A DNA stretch of 64,000 bases, taken from contig NW_024468513.1 of assembly GCF_001632365.1 (NCBI RefSeq), positions 249,639-313,638 on the forward strand. Direction: 5' to 3'. Each line of letters starts with the position of its first letter. Position 1 is the stretch's first letter. A model generated the notes under the pieces. It was given only the letters and a program-made list of their open reading frames with translations. It made no database searches and had not been told where the DNA came from. The translations under genes and the position numbers were made by a program. This document shows, one piece after another, positions 37,283 through 50,300 of the stretch. Origin of the DNA: Laetiporus sulphureus 93-53. Taxonomy: Eukaryota; Basidiomycota; Agaricomycetes; Polyporales; Laetiporaceae.

Positions 37283-39283
37283 ATGAGTGCTCGACCGCCG
37301 CCAGCAAGGCCACATATCGGCTTAAATCCTTCGCACCGGTTCTCTTCGTACTCCATAGCCGACTGGGCAGAGGACGATGCGTGGGACAGCGGATCCGACT
37401 CAGAGTCGCCTAGCAATACTGGATGGAGTCGCTCGAAGCAAGGATCCTCCACTGCCGCGACCGCGACCACGACTGCCCCAAAACCTGTACCGAGGCCTAT
37501 ATTAAACAACTCTTCATCCACGCTAGCCTTTTCGTACACTCACGTCAGTCACCCAAGTCCGAGTTCGTACCCTCCAAAGCAAGATCTGCAGCCATCGAAA
37601 CACGGCTGGACGATCGTCAGCAAGTCCTTTGACAACCAGAACAATCTCGAACACAGAGAGACAGACAAAGTGAACGATGGAGGAGCATATGATGACGTGG
37701 AAGGTGACATGATCGTTGGCGAGCTCGAGCCTGAAATCGCAGAACAAGCGGCAGTTACGCACTCTAAACCGAGGCAAGGCCAGGGCTCTGTAAGAGATGA
37801 CGCTGAAGAGATTGTTAACGGTACACATAGACATCTCTGCGTATTCTCGCCGACCTCTCATCCGCCAGTTAGATCCATTGCACCTTGTGTGGCAACGGCT
37901 TTCGAATCAAGGATCCAAACCTCGCCTAGGTGCAGATGGAGTAGAGCTCGACCCGCGCTCGGAAAATGTGGATCATGAGCAGTCAACCCGTTCCACTAGG
38001 CGACAGAAGTTCATTGATTGCATCACCCGCCAAGATGTGGACATGGCTCAGCTACGCAAGCTGGCTTGGAACGGTGTACCAAGCGATTTACGCCCGATAG
38101 CATGGCCATTGTTGCTGGTGCGTGTTACACCTTACGCTAATTCCCTCTGCTCAACGTAGATCTGCTAGGGTTATCTTCCCCTTGCTGATCTCGCTCGTAC
38201 GGCTGCCTTGGCTCGGAAAAGACAGGAGTATTATTCGCTAGTCGAGCTTGCCTTCAAACGGGATCGTGAAGGACTTGACCAGCAAATCTGGCATCAGATT
38301 GAGATAGATGTTCCACGTACGAGGCCTGGAATACGGTTATGGATGCAGGTATCTACTCAAAGGGTGCGTCGGGGACCTCACGAATCTGTGAGGGATTAAC
38401 TCATCGACTCGTAGAGCCTTGAACGAATACTCTACGCCTGGGCGATAAGGCATCCCGCGAGTGGTTATGTCCAAGGCATCAATGACCTTGTAACACCATT
38501 CTTCCAGGTTTTTCTGTCAGCATATATTGGTATGATGAAGCTTTATCTCGCCCTCGAGGTCGTCCGGCTGATCCTGTGACAGACTCGGATCCGGAGGAAT
38601 TTGACCCCGCTATATTACCAACCAGTGTACTCGACGCGATTGAGGCTGACACATTCTGGTGCCTATCTCGATTGCTGGACGGCATCCAGGACAATTATAT
38701 CGCAACACAGCCTGGCATACACAGAAGTGTCAAACGCATGGCAGAGCTCGTCGCTAGGATTGATGGTATGTTATTTGCATCCAGATTTTCAAAACAACTG
38801 ACGAATTTTGTCCTATCAGCGCCATTGGCGGCGCACCTGCAGGCTGAGAACGTCGAGTTCATGCAATTTGCGTTCCGCTGGATGAATTGCTTGCTGATGC
38901 GCGAGATAAGCGTGCAAAATACTATTCGCATGTGGGACACATATCTGGTGAGCCCACCAGTGGTGGTGGAACTGCCATGATCTCAGATATTTTTCGTTCA
39001 GGCCGAAGGTCCAGATGCCTTTTCTCAGTTTCACCTGTATGTTTGCTCCGCGTTCCTTGTTCAGTGGAGCAAGAAGCTGCAACAGATGGATTTCCAGGTG
39101 CGAGCTTTCAGTCATCGTCATTACCGATGACATTGAGTACATTTTTCGGTACAGGGCATCATTATGTTTCTACAATCTCTCCCTACCCAAAATTGGGGAG
39201 ACCACGAGATTGAAATGCTGCTCAGCGAAGCATTTGTCCATTACTCAACATGGCACAATGCACAAAGTCACTTTGGCAAGTAA
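37283..39283 (+). CDS. GYP1: TBC-domain Rab GTPase-activating protein, Gyp1/TBC1D22 type
   Basis: Stimulates GTP hydrolysis by Ypt1/Rab1-class GTPases at the Golgi. The N-terminal 200 residues are disordered and acidic (MSARPPPARPHIGLNPSHRF onwards). The TBC domain starts at RRQKFIDCITRQDVDMAQLR, LRKLAWNGVPSDLRPIAWPL and GYLPLADLARTAALARKRQE. Both catalytic fingers are visible: IEIDVPRTRP (IxxDxxR arginine finger) and ASGYVQGINDLVTPFFQVFL (YxQ glutamine finger). Later helices are DTFWCLSRLLDGIQDNYIAT, NVEFMQFAFRWMNCLLMREI, IRMWDTYL, FLVQWSKKLQQMDFQ and IIMFLQSLPTQNWGDHEIEM. The protein ends WHNAQSHFGK. Seven or so short introns are needed. The order RRQKF, RTRPGI, SLERILYAWAIRHPASGYVQ matches the Gyp1/TBC1D22 branch. 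Confidence 0.92.
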
Positions 39284-39459
39284 TGGTCTACTCTGTTCTT
39301 TCGCAATCTCGGATGGACGGACGTTAGATGTAAGCTTTAAGTATATTGACGAAGTCCACATACATACCACGGACATGACTGGTGCCGACTACTCCAAAAC
39401 TATGTAACACACACATAAATGCAAGCAAAACCTCAGAAGATACCTCCTCTTTTTATGGC

Positions 39460-42059
39460 TTATGACGGCTCTTCGGACTTGGCACGTACGAACTCAATCT
39501 CGCGCTCAAGAGCATACTTGAGTTCGTTCGCCTGCTCTTCAGTTTTCGTTCTAAACTTGTATGTCGCCGGGGCGCCCTCATCATGACCCACGAAAGTTAC
39601 GACGTTTTTCGAAATTGAAGGGCTCATTCCGGAGTAGAGAGCGAAATTCTGCATTGAGGCATGGTAGTCAGCACAGGCGGAGGTCCATAACGCATCATTT
39701 CTGCTCACAACCGTAATACGGCCAGTAGCGGTATTTCTCAATAACATCCTCCGCGCGTCAGTTTGCTTGTGTTTCTTCAAGCGCAGCATGCCTGCTCAGG
39801 AAGAATATCACTTAAAACGTCACGTAGCACTGTATACGAAGCTTACTCGCCTATGCCTATTTCAGCCCACCGAGCGGCTTCCTTACCACCCGTCATATAT
39901 TGGAATACCTTGCCCCTGATCTGATGCGTAGTGATCTCATCCTCCTCGCCTGCTCCCTCCATGTCATGCTCAGAGGTCGGAAGGAGTCCGCTTGGTGCTT
40001 GTCCCCCGGCCTCTGGAACAGGAGCACCCGGGCTCAATTGTGGCGTCTGCTCCTTTGCTCCGCTGGATTCAACCGTTGTTGGTGCCGGTGTCGAAGGGAA
40101 CACAGGGCCCTTCGCTGCGAATGTGAACTTGTCTCCGCTTGGTGTTCCAGGGCTGGCGAAACTAAAGCCGACGGGATTAAATGCACCTCCTGCTTTGGTA
40201 AGGCTTCCCCCAAATGCTGTTGGCTTGCTCGGCGAGACGGAACCAAAGGTAGACGAACCGGTCAATGTCGACTGGTTCGGCGTGGCGAAAGCCGGCGCTC
40301 CACCAAAGATACCCGCACCTAGCGCAAAGCCCGCACCAGCCACATACGAAGTATCACTCCTCTCATCTTCTTCCGCATTCTTGCCTGCATCCTTGAGTCT
40401 GTTAAACAGATTGCCTGAGGGTGCGGTGCCGACAGGAACGATAAAGGGATTGGACGTGTCGTTCGTCATAGAGAGATCTGCTGATTTATTCGGCGAGAAA
40501 CCGTCCCCTTTGTTGACTGTGGTCGCCGCAAAACTCCCCGCACTGGAAGTAGGAAACGAGAAGGCGGAACCAGATTGTGGCAAGGAGGGTGAAGACGAAG
40601 TAGCGAATGTGAATGTGAATGCACTTTTTGGCGGTACGGCGCTTGGAGGACTTGAAGTTGCTGAGGGTTTAAAAACGAAATCGACTGGCTTCGCCGACGT
40701 GGTCGAGCTCTCCGTGCTAGTGCTTTTCGCAGGTTCGTCCGCTTTGAAAAGAGGCGCCTGTGTTGAAGAAGGGACAGGGAACCCCTTGAAGCTAGATGGT
40801 GGAGTGGGCATCTTGAATGCCGATGTGGCACTGGAAGACGGCAACGTGGAAGTAGTCGTCACAGAGGAAGGTGCTTTGGTCGTCGAAGGTAATCCAAACG
40901 CGCCAAAACTGGCGGGAGGCTTTGGCATCGTGAGCGTCGGCGGCACAGCAGGGGATGCAGAGCTCGGCGTGCCATTCGTAGCAGCTTCGGCGAGCAGAGG
41001 TTTCGGAGCCGTCGCTGGCAGCACGGATGCGCTCGCTATCGCTTTCCGCTGCTCATCGAACTTTGTCTTGAAAGACAGAAGATAGCTCTTGTACTGATCA
41101 AAAAAGCCGCTGAGGTCCGCAAAAGGGTCCTCCTTGATAGCATCTTGTACTGCAGATGAGAAAGATACGTCGAGCCCACGGATATTAGTATAATATTCGA
41201 CTTGCGCATCGAATGTGGGGTCTTTTGCTTTCTCTTCTACTTCTGGCTTCTTGGATAAGGCTTTATTGATGCTCGGGCTGACAGTTGAAGTCGTGAATGC
41301 GAATGCAATCGGTGCCGGTGGCGGTTTTGAGGGAGCAGCCAACTGAGGCAGCGCAGGCGCAGGCATGGACGAAGACCCAAACGGAGCGAACGGTTCTTTC
41401 GAAGGCACAGGGGCCAGCTGCTTGCTCGGTAATTGAGGCGCAGGTGGCTCCGATGGTTTCATTGTCGAGACCGTGCCACTGAAACCAACGAATCCCGCGA
41501 ACCTCGGTGCCTGTAAATTATATGGATGAACAGCACTGCCAACACAACGCTGTACCAACCTCAGCTCTTGCAGAAGTCGGCTGTGCAGACGGTGCACCCG
41601 CAATCGTTGTCGCTTGCGGCGAGAAAGCCGACGTTGTGGTAGTCGACGTGCCGAACCCGCCGAACCCGCCGAACTTGGGCCTTGATGGCTCCTGAGACCC
41701 CTATGAGTAACTGAGATGCTAAAGACGGGAGCGGACTATCTACCTCTTCTGCAGAAGAAGGCGATGGTGATAGTGATGGCGCTAAACCTTGTCTCAAACC
41801 GCGTTTGGGTAAAGACCTCATTCTTGACTAAAGTAAGCACATGTATTTGGATAGCAGGAAATAGAGGGCTCACGGTCTCTCTGCCAGAGCTGTAGCGCTC
41901 GCCTTCTTGAAACTAGATTGCTCAGACGTAGACGGCGATCCTCCCTGGAATGTCGTCCATCACCAGCACGGCCTAGAGAAACGAGTCGCTCACCTCAGTG
42001 TCTTCTTCATCCTCTTCATACTCGTCCTTTGTAAGCTGCTTCTCTGCGCTGCGTTTCAT
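39460..42059 (-). CDS. NUP2: FG nucleoporin with Ran-binding domain, Nup2/Nup50 type
   Basis: Mobile nucleoporin of the nuclear basket that binds importin-alpha and Ran-GTP and helps recycle import complexes. The start MKRSAEKQLTKDEYEEDEED is typical of the Nup2/Nup50 N-terminus. Next exons give SPSTSEQSSFKKASATALAE and MRSLPKRGLRQGLAPSLSPS, where the basic RSLPKRG motif fits importin-alpha binding. A long middle part has FG and FxFG-like dipeptides (KFGGFGGFG, FGAFG, FTFTFATSS, GAGIFGGAPAFATPN, STFGSV, TAFGGS, FSFASPGT). The C-terminal Ran-binding domain reads TTHQIRGKVFQYMTGGKEAA, RWAEIGIGE, then after an intron MLRLKKHKQTDARRMLLRNT and TYKFRTKTEEQANELKYALE. It ends KSEEPS. A 384-codon frame runs antisense to the FG region (39931-41085) and is taken as a composition effect. 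Four or five introns are used. Confidence 0.9.
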
Positions 42060-42428
42060 GATGGTTACGGACAGATTTGGGGGAGGTGGTGGCAAGAGAG
42101 CACAATGCGCGTTCAACGATGATGTACTGATCGCGGGGCACGTGCCACGCGTTCAAGCGAACCAAACCGATCTGCCATTCCAACGAATCGGTACGGCTGT
42201 CACATTCTGCTCCCATCTGTAATGTTCCGATCGATAGTAGTGACCCCGTTAAACAGCACTCTGCCTAGGACGAAAAATTGAATTTCGTGCGGAAATCGAT
42301 GGCAACCAGCTATTCACACATTGCGACAAGTCCTAGAGATATATTGAAAGCTAATGACTGGACACAGTCCATTTTTCGAGAGCTTAACAGGATCCTGAAT
42401 AAGTCCGATTCATGCTAACGCAATCCGC
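42060..42428. promoter_or_regulatory. Nup2 upstream and Rds1-like 3' region
   Basis: No gene is seen. It joins the minus-strand promoter of the nucleoporin gene to the 3' flank of the ferritin-fold gene. Confidence 0.35.
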
Positions 42429-43996
42429 TCAGCCAGCGTAGTATGCTGCAGGACCAGCCACAACATGCTGATTCGAGTAACTGATATTTGCAGGCGTCAC
42501 AGCCGGGTCGTCATCCGTCACCACAACAAACCTGCAGACGCATAAATTCAACGTCGGCGTCAAGCACGAGAGATGGCGAAATACTCACAATGTGCCATTG
42601 TACGTCGGGTACGTCGGGAACGAATGGTCCCCGTAGATCATGCCTCCGGGCTGCATGGTCTGACCGCTGTTACCGCTGACGTTCGTCAACGGCGTGTACG
42701 TAGTGTTTTACTGCATGATCCAGGCAACATACTGTGTATCCCGCAACCAATCGTGTCAGCATTGCTATTCCGTTCTCACGCAGATTGGCGACAGGAGAAA
42801 TCGGGCATCGCATGAAGAAAAAGGGAGGGGAAGCGAAAAGAAACACGCATTGAATAGAAGGATAGGTTACTTGCCTTGGGCTCGCCCGCAGTCGTAGCAG
42901 TGATGTAGGAGTTGATCGGTCCAACGGACTTTCCTGGCGGTTCCCATGAAAGGTAGAGCGTGTCGTTAGGACAAGTCCACGCGCCATACATGCGCTATGG
43001 TTCTGAGTGATAGCAGGCATTGCCCAGCCGGTCACCTCGGAGACGTTGGGATTATTCTAAACGGATAAAATATTGTCATCGTATATGTACCTTAATCGTT
43101 GAACACTCACCGAGATGTTCAAAGCAGGGAAGTTCTGCCACTGCGCCCGGTTGTCCTCAGCAGGACATGCCGTGATGTACGGAGCCATGAGGGTTCACTG
43201 CATGCTTTGAGTGATAGCCGGCGTGAACCAGAACTGCGTGACGATGGCAGTGAAAACTGTCATTTGTATGGTTGGACATAACTAACCGGCATGGGGAACA
43301 CACCCTCAAAATGTCGGAGAACCATCTGCTGTCGAACTTCCGTGGTAGTCGCTTCAAGCGCAAGCTGCGTCGCGGCACGAGAGTTTAGGCGCTCCAGTAA
43401 ATTATATGTGCCAGCTTCGCCGAATCGAGTGACCTGTGAAAGGAGAGCTTTGAGCGGCGAGGCCAGACATAATGGACAAAACAGTACGGACCACTCCGTT
43501 GAATATGATAAATTCGCGAACAGTGAGGAATGGTTAGGAATAGGTGCATGACTTTGAAGCATTGTTTGCTACCGAGCAAAATAACCATTATTACTTAACT
43601 TCCGTACTGATTGCGCGGTATACTCACGGCCCAACATGTTGGAAATGATTGTGGCATATCCAACTTCCTGGTCAGCCATGATTTCAATCAAGGCTTGATC
43701 CTCAGCAGTGAGACCATCGTCCTCGAAATCTTGGTCCGAGTACCTCGCGAGACCATTGTGGAACAAGTCCAGTTCTATCAATTCTTGATAAATCGCGAGG
43801 TTCTACGTTGATAAATTAGATATGTTCCATGACATTACAGCACTGAACGCACGAGACACTGATAGTCAAAGTCACTCAGAAGCTCATATACAGGTAAAGA
43901 GCCACTGGTATCCAATCCTCCAGTCGGGGTATAGTGGAGCGACGCAGCGAGGCTCGAAGTTGCGCCGCAAGCTAAGAAGAGGCCGAGGCTGCGCAT
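42429..43996 (-). CDS. Rds1-like secreted protein with ferritin-fold domain
   Basis: Member of the fungal stress-associated Rds1 family with a ferritin-like domain (PF13668), predicted to be secreted. The signal peptide is MRSLGLFLACGATSSLAAS. Mature parts include HYTPTGGLDTSGSLPVYELL, SDFDYQC, NLAIYQELIELDLFHNGLAR, LTAEDQALIEIMADQEVGYA, TIISNMLG, VTRFGEAGTYNLLERLNSRA, ATQLALEATTTEVRQQMVLR and HFEGVFPMPV. The C-terminal part has PAITQNHSAC, TLYLSWEPPGKSVGPINSYI, TATTAGEPKA and PLTNVSGNSGQTMQPGGMIY, ending near VVAGPAAYYAG. The helical spacing of E and H residues fits a ferritin fold, but whether a metal site is complete was not established. An in-frame upstream Met (44110) would hide the signal peptide and is not used. 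About eight short introns. Confidence 0.82.
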
Positions 43997-44050
43997 GGTG
44001 AGGAAGAGGGACAAGGCTGCAAGTGGGGTACTGACCGGCGCATCTAATGG

Positions 44051-44057
44051 TATATAT
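44051..44057 (-). promoter_or_regulatory. TATA-like box of the Rds1-like gene
   Basis: The sequence TATATAT lies about 55 bases before the start codon at 43996 on the minus strand. Position and sequence fit a TATA box; a stress-inducible gene of this family would be expected to have one. Confidence 0.45.
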
Positions 44058-47000
44058 GTTCGGACAGAAGACCCAGCGTGATGCTTTGTACGGCAGCCAG
44101 CTTCGAACATGACTTCATTCTAAGCAAATGACATGGCCCACTGGTAAACATGACGCTAAGAATGACGAGGGCGTCATTGTGTAGACCAAAGATGGCCTTC
44201 GGGAGCCGAGCGGTAACATATGGAACAACACGAGGTTATTTGTGGGCCCTCCACCCTCCTTCTGCACTGCGAACGGATGACTCTTCTTGGAAGTTCGACC
44301 AGGAGCTGCGGCAGCGCTTTTGGAAGCTGAGCGAGTACCATTAAAAGCTCGGAACGAGGTCAACTATAGAGCTCCAATGGCGGGTCAGAGGCGCTTTGGA
44401 CAAGGATCCCGCCGCCTGGACGCACTTACATCATCGTTAACCGTAACTTCCGCTATAATTTCAGCAATGCTGCAAGCTGAAATTGGCCGCCGCCAGCGTA
44501 TTCCAACTTATTCTGTCCGATTCTGACATCATCATGGAACTGAGAGCGCCAGTGGGTAGCCAGTGGGCGACAAGAATGCGGTTCAATGCAGCTGGAGGCG
44601 GATCGGGAGTGTCATACCACGGAACGCCACAATGCTGATAGCGATCGGCGTCAAAACGAAATAGCCACTAGTAGCAAGCCATCGCGCGTGCTGCCGTCCA
44701 CCGCGTTCCTATCTTCGTCGACATAACGCTCATGGCTAAACAAATGGAATGAATTGTTTGCGGTCAGCTCAACTGTCAGATTGATGCTAGCAGAATTGGA
44801 CGACCCTGTTACGCTCAAATTCTTGAAAGGAGACCGTATCACCGCCGGAAGTGCCAGCAGGGTATCGCACATTGTCGACTACGGTGCTGCGCACGGTGCT
44901 TCCACAGGTTCTTGGTACAGAGGCAGCTTCCGTCAAAACGGATGGAAGCCCGCGCATAACAACCCGGAACAACCACAGTCCACGTTGTAGCTGGCAAGGT
45001 GTGCCAGGGTGCGTCACCATTGCAATCCTGCGCTACTACCGGACGGGTTCAATCTCCCCGGTTTGGCTCCTATACACTGACGAGGGGAGGCTTACGGGTA
45101 TCTCGAACGCTTTTCTGGAACACTTGGGCTGAGCTGGATACATCCCAGGCTCCCTCACTCCTGGGAATTTAGTGCGCTTGACATTACCGTTAGGTCGCAG
45201 TCGCTTTAGTTGTAGATGCGAAGGTACGAAACGCCGTTTGTTCAATAGCCATAGGAGAGGACTGCTGAAGCTCATGAGCATCGCATGGCAATGGGTATGA
45301 GCAGATGATATAGTTCATTCACTCATTAAGGGGCGAATCTGAATGCCCCGATTCAATCAACGGTGTGCTATTGTTTCAGCTACACGTAAACCCCGTGGCA
45401 TGCATGCATTGAAGTTTATGCAATTTGCAAAGATCATACAGATAGAACCGTAAGTGATCCAGACCTTGCACACTTTTTATACCCACCCTTAATCGAACGC
45501 CAACAGTATCTATATCCTATCTGATGGGTTGATACTTCCATCCTGTGCACCTTGGCAACTTTACGAAACACTATACGCTACCATAGACATGCCCATCAGC
45601 TGAACAAGTCGCCCTCAGTGGTACCATGCAGGACCATCCAAGGACGCTGTATCCGGATTGCATCGATTGCATTTTTGCTGCGTCTCACAAATGACACCAG
45701 ATGACCCAGCATTCCGCCCACCAGCATGTGCACCAACAGTGATTCGCGAGGTCAGACGCAAGCTGATATCTCGTCAGCCCCAAAGTTTCTGGGCAAGCAC
45801 AGTCCCGTAGAAGCAACGGACGTCCGTGAGGTCTGGCCCCGGATGTAGAGCGGTACCCTCTGCTGCTCTGACATTCTTCCGCCTGACGAGGCAGCACATG
45901 TGCAATGGTACCTGCCTGCAGGACAACTGTGCTCCTATGACCTCTGGATTCTGTTTCTTCCCTTGTCTGAGTACACCATCGATCTCACCCTCTTCTCCGC
46001 ATGACTGGTGCCTGGTCATGACTGAAGTTTATCAGTTCCGAAGCAACACCGAGACGCGCCTCCCTACGCGCATGTCCCTGACGGAGTACCCTAACGCCCG
46101 ACGCCTTTGTCCTGTGGGTCAGGCGATGAAGCCAGAAATGGACCGGCATTTCTACTGGCATGGTATAACAAGCCATGGCGGAACCGAATTCGCGCCCGCC
46201 ATGGGAGGTCCGCGGAGATCGCCAGAGGCATCCGGAACTGCTCAAGGATCAGCGCTCCACGTGAGATTCCTCAAACTGCCTTCCGCGGAGACTAGAGGCT
46301 TAGCTTGAGCCTAGGATTTATTCCATGCTTCCAAGCATACTCTGCATAAATTGAGGCGGAATTGCCATAACGGACGGGAATGTTTCCTTATTGGGAGCTG
46401 CGAGAGAGCTGTGGCGCTGGTTTCACATTGAAACCGACAAGTTGGGCGGTTTGCTTCGTACGCACCGTCGTCATCATGCAATGAGGTTGTGCTATAGGAT
46501 ACCAGGGTCTTCACATGGAGGCGTGTTCTCAGAGGTGTCTCCAATCGGAGGCCTTCTTCACTAGCCGATAACGGACACCAAGTTGCCCAGTGACGACACG
46601 CTAGTCATCTATCACGGTGGGAGTTCGATTACGCGACTCTCGTAGTCGCTGCATGTTCGACAGGCCGCGCTGCGCTGTTCGTTTTCCGTGACGCCGCATG
46701 ATCTTATCGAACTTACCCAACGTATAACTACGAAAGCGTCCTTCAGCTGTTCTTGCACTCCCTGTCCGTCTCCTTCTCTTCGCGAGCCTTGCACTGAGGT
46801 GAGAACTGGTATTCGTTGTTCCCATATCTCCACATGCGTGCACCTGTACCACGTGAGCGCGACAGACGCGTTCCACGGGCGTTCTCTCGCTCGGAGTGTC
46901 CTTTTGTCCGCAAACCGCCTCCCGGGAACATTCATCGCGGCATTATGAGGCCGTCGTATCCCACTTCATGTTCCGCGTCTTGTCTAATACAGGCGCTGGT

Positions 47001-47227
47001 CGGACGCAGTACCAGCCATTGTGTGGTTTCTGTCGTCGCATTGTGCGCAATGAGGCGGGAGAAGCTCACCTCTTTTGCGCGGACTCATTCATCTATAGAT
47101 ATCACGTTGTGGTGGCAAGCAAGCATTTTCGCCGAGCCTCTCCATCACGGGCCTAGTTATTTTACGCAGTTCGGTCTCACGCTGAAGCTGCAAGATGCAT
47201 GTTCGTGACGCTGAGACCCAGAGACCG

Positions 47228-47235
47228 TATATAAA
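47228..47235 (+). promoter_or_regulatory. TATA-like box of the GH55 gene
   Basis: TATATAAA lies about 95 bases before the start codon at 47326, a good consensus match at a usual distance for a regulated secreted-enzyme gene. Confidence 0.55.
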
Positions 47236-47325
47236 CTGCACGCACCATGAGCTCGCTCGTCCGTGCCCCGAAGTCGTCTGCGGTCCTGCTAACCTGTACC
47301 TCTCCAGACGTCTCCTGTTCGAGGG

Positions 47326-50300
47326 TTGACCATGCTTCCGCATTCTGCCCTGCTCGCTCTGTGTACTGTCTTGGGATCGGCCATCTTGGGGGTTTCTGGG
47401 CTTGGGTCTCTATGTACCGCATCTCTTGGTGCAGGGAACGCGTCAGCTAGCGATCCGTACTGGCTGCAAGACATCACTCACCAAGGGTATGCGCCATATG
47501 CTTCTGACCCCTCCACGTACGCGGTCTTCCGCAATGTGAAGGATTACGGAGCCGCGGGTGACGGTGTCACGGATGATACTGACGCCATCAAGTGAGTCTC
47601 GGGGTTCTGTGATTTCAGCATGCCTCATGAAGCGCACTAACAGCGACGCCATCTCCTCTGGTTCGCGCTGTGGAGACGGGTGTGGCTCGTCTACGTAAGC
47701 CAATATCGTTCGATCTATTCTCGTTATCGTTGACATGGTTTATGGAAGAACCACGCCTGCCGTTGTCTTCTTCCCTCAAGGGTAGGTCTGCACATCTACA
47801 TGCGATATCAATTCAAATTCACATCGTATTTCCCACAGGACATACCTCATTTCGGCGCCTCTCATCGCGTACTACTATACCGTGCTCGTTGGCGATGCGA
47901 AGGTCCCACCCACCCTTTTGGCAAGTTCCAGTTTCTCTGGACTAGCCCTCGTCGGTAGGTCTTGTGGTTGGTATATGTACTCTGCTGACAATATGTCTGT
48001 CACAAAGATGCAGACCCGTACATTCCGAACGGCTACGGCGCGCAATGGTACACGAACCAGGACAATTTGTGAGCGGTCTTCTGCATCAAGTGGCCTGTAT
48101 CTGGCTGATATATGAATGCAGCTACCGCTCGGTCCGGAACTTTGTGTTTGACCTCACACAAACGTCGGCCACTTCGGGAGTATACGGTATCCACTGGCAG
48201 GTCTCACAGTCCACATCACTCCTCAACCTGGTGTTCGAGATGAGCACGGCCTCGGATACCACTCAGGTAGGTCTGTACATGGAGAATGGAAGGTAGGCGC
48301 CGCTTGAGATTTTCCGCGCCAAGTGCAAGCGCTAATCGGCGATAAACAGCGGCGGTTTCATGGGAGGTTAGTGGATTTGCCGCATCTTGAAACCATGTCT
48401 CATGTCACGACGCAGACATGGTGTTCAACGGAGGGAAGTACGGCCTGGAGGTTGGGAATCAGCAGTAAGTTTTTGGCGTCGAGTTCATGCACGATTCATA
48501 TGAAGTCCTTGTCCCGCAGGTTCACCGTCCGGAACGTGACGATTAACAATGCCAATACTGGTGAGAAGATCTTGTTATTCAGATTGAGGCAGTCCGACTG
48601 ACGATACCCGCATCAAATGACCACAGCGGTAAGAGATCAACATCAAAGATGCAGCCTTTCTCTTTCCTGATTGGAGTCTGCAAAGGTCTATGGCATATGG
48701 GCTTGGGGGTGGACTTGGCAAGGTCGGTGGTTGTTCGTTTGTAAATTAGCTGCAATGCTGATCTTTTGCTTCGTAGGGATCACCATCAACAACTGCGAGG
48801 TGCGATGATTGCCTTTCAGATGTTCTGAAACTCCATGTGAACGTCCTGTGCAGGTGGGCTTCGCATTGACAACCGGCACGACATCCGGGAGTTCTCAAGG
48901 TGTCGGTTCCGAAAATATCATCGACGCGGCCATCACAGACGTCACGTATTTCATCCAACCCTCTTCTGTATCAAGTTCTCTTGACGGGTCCATCGTCCTT
49001 AATAATATTGCACTCACCAACGTGGGCTACGCTGTCGCGTCCTCCAGCAGCGACGTTGTGGTATGTATATCGCTTGACAAGGGAGCCAGCTGGCCTTGAC
49101 ATTTTGTTCCGTAGCTTGCTGGTGGGACGTACACTATCAATAGCTGGGCACAAGGCAACGTGTATTCTGGTTCAGACGGGACCGGTACCTTCACCCAAGG
49201 TGATATTACTGCAATCTCGAAGCCTTCCGAATTGCTAGCCAGCACGGGATGGATCTTCGGGAAGGGCCACCCGCAATACATCGACTATTCGCCGAGCCAG
49301 TTCATAAGTGTTAGATCCCAAGGCGCGACGGGTGATGGGTCCACGGATGATACAGCCGCAATCCAGGACGTCTTCAACAATGTGAGTTCGGATCCTGCTG
49401 TCTTGCTTTTCGGTGACAGACCATGTAACGACCTGCAGTACGCCGGATGCTACATTATCTACTTCGATGCAGGCATTTACATGGTGTCCTCAACGATCAC
49501 GATTCCTGCGGGAACGATTGTCGTCGGCGAGGCATGGTCCACGATCATGGGTTATGGCAGCTACTTCCAGAACTACAACGCTCCTCAGGTCGTTGTGCGC
49601 GTCGGCGAGAATTCGGGCGACGAAGGCGTCGCGGAGATCACGGACATGATCTTCTCGACACAGGGACCCGGTGGGTGGCGTGCTTCCTCTTCGCGCACCT
49701 GCTTGGCGTAAGGTACAGGCGGCTAATTGTGCCTTCACGCTTCGCGTCTTCGTCTTCTAGCTGCCGGAGCGATAGTTGTCGAATGGAATGTGCATGATCC
49801 TGCCGGCGAACAGGGTGCAGCCGGTACTTGGGACACTTATATCATGTCAGTGTGCTTCTCGCTACTTGCACGAAACTTGCTGATACCAGGTTTCTACAGT
49901 CTTGGAGGCAGTGAGTCAGCTGCATTGCGTCTCCGAGCTTCTTGCACACCATTTTCGCAGGGGATGGCACGGACTTGCAGGATTCGCAATGCCCGGCTTC
50001 GACGACGACTAGTGGCAATAGCGACTGCTTCGCAGCATTCCTCGGAATCTACATCACTTCTGGAGCTAGCGCATATCTCGAAGTAGACTTTTCGATTCCG
50101 GACTTGTGCACAACCTGATGATTGCGGCGTAGGGGCTATGGGTATGGCTCGCGGATCATGACTTGGACGCATCAGGTAGGCGAGATAGAATAGTCCTTCC
50201 CCGGTCTTCACAGAAGTTGACACGCTCCTTCAGATAGCCCGCAGCTGACTCTCTGGAGCGCTCGCGGTATATTATCTGAGTCACAGGGGCCGGTATGGAT

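Larger units (their letters stand above)
43997..47325. other. 3.3 kb gene-poor region
   Basis: No gene is recognised. Frames at 44115-44363, 45826-46308, 46612-46935 and 46816-47208 lack domains and do not join into longer exon chains. Two presumed promoters sit at the edges, each with a TATA-like box (44051-44057 minus, 47228-47235 plus). The middle could be a strongly decayed gene or mobile element, but I cannot show either. Confidence 0.45.

Noticed and set aside
45826..46308. 160-codon plus-strand frame in the gene-poor region
   Set aside because: Cys- and Pro-rich with no recognisable domain, no signal peptide and overlapping frames on the other strand.
46615..46650. TTCGATTAC-like T-loop as a possible tRNA
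   Set aside because: No matching acceptor, D or anticodon stems could be built around it.
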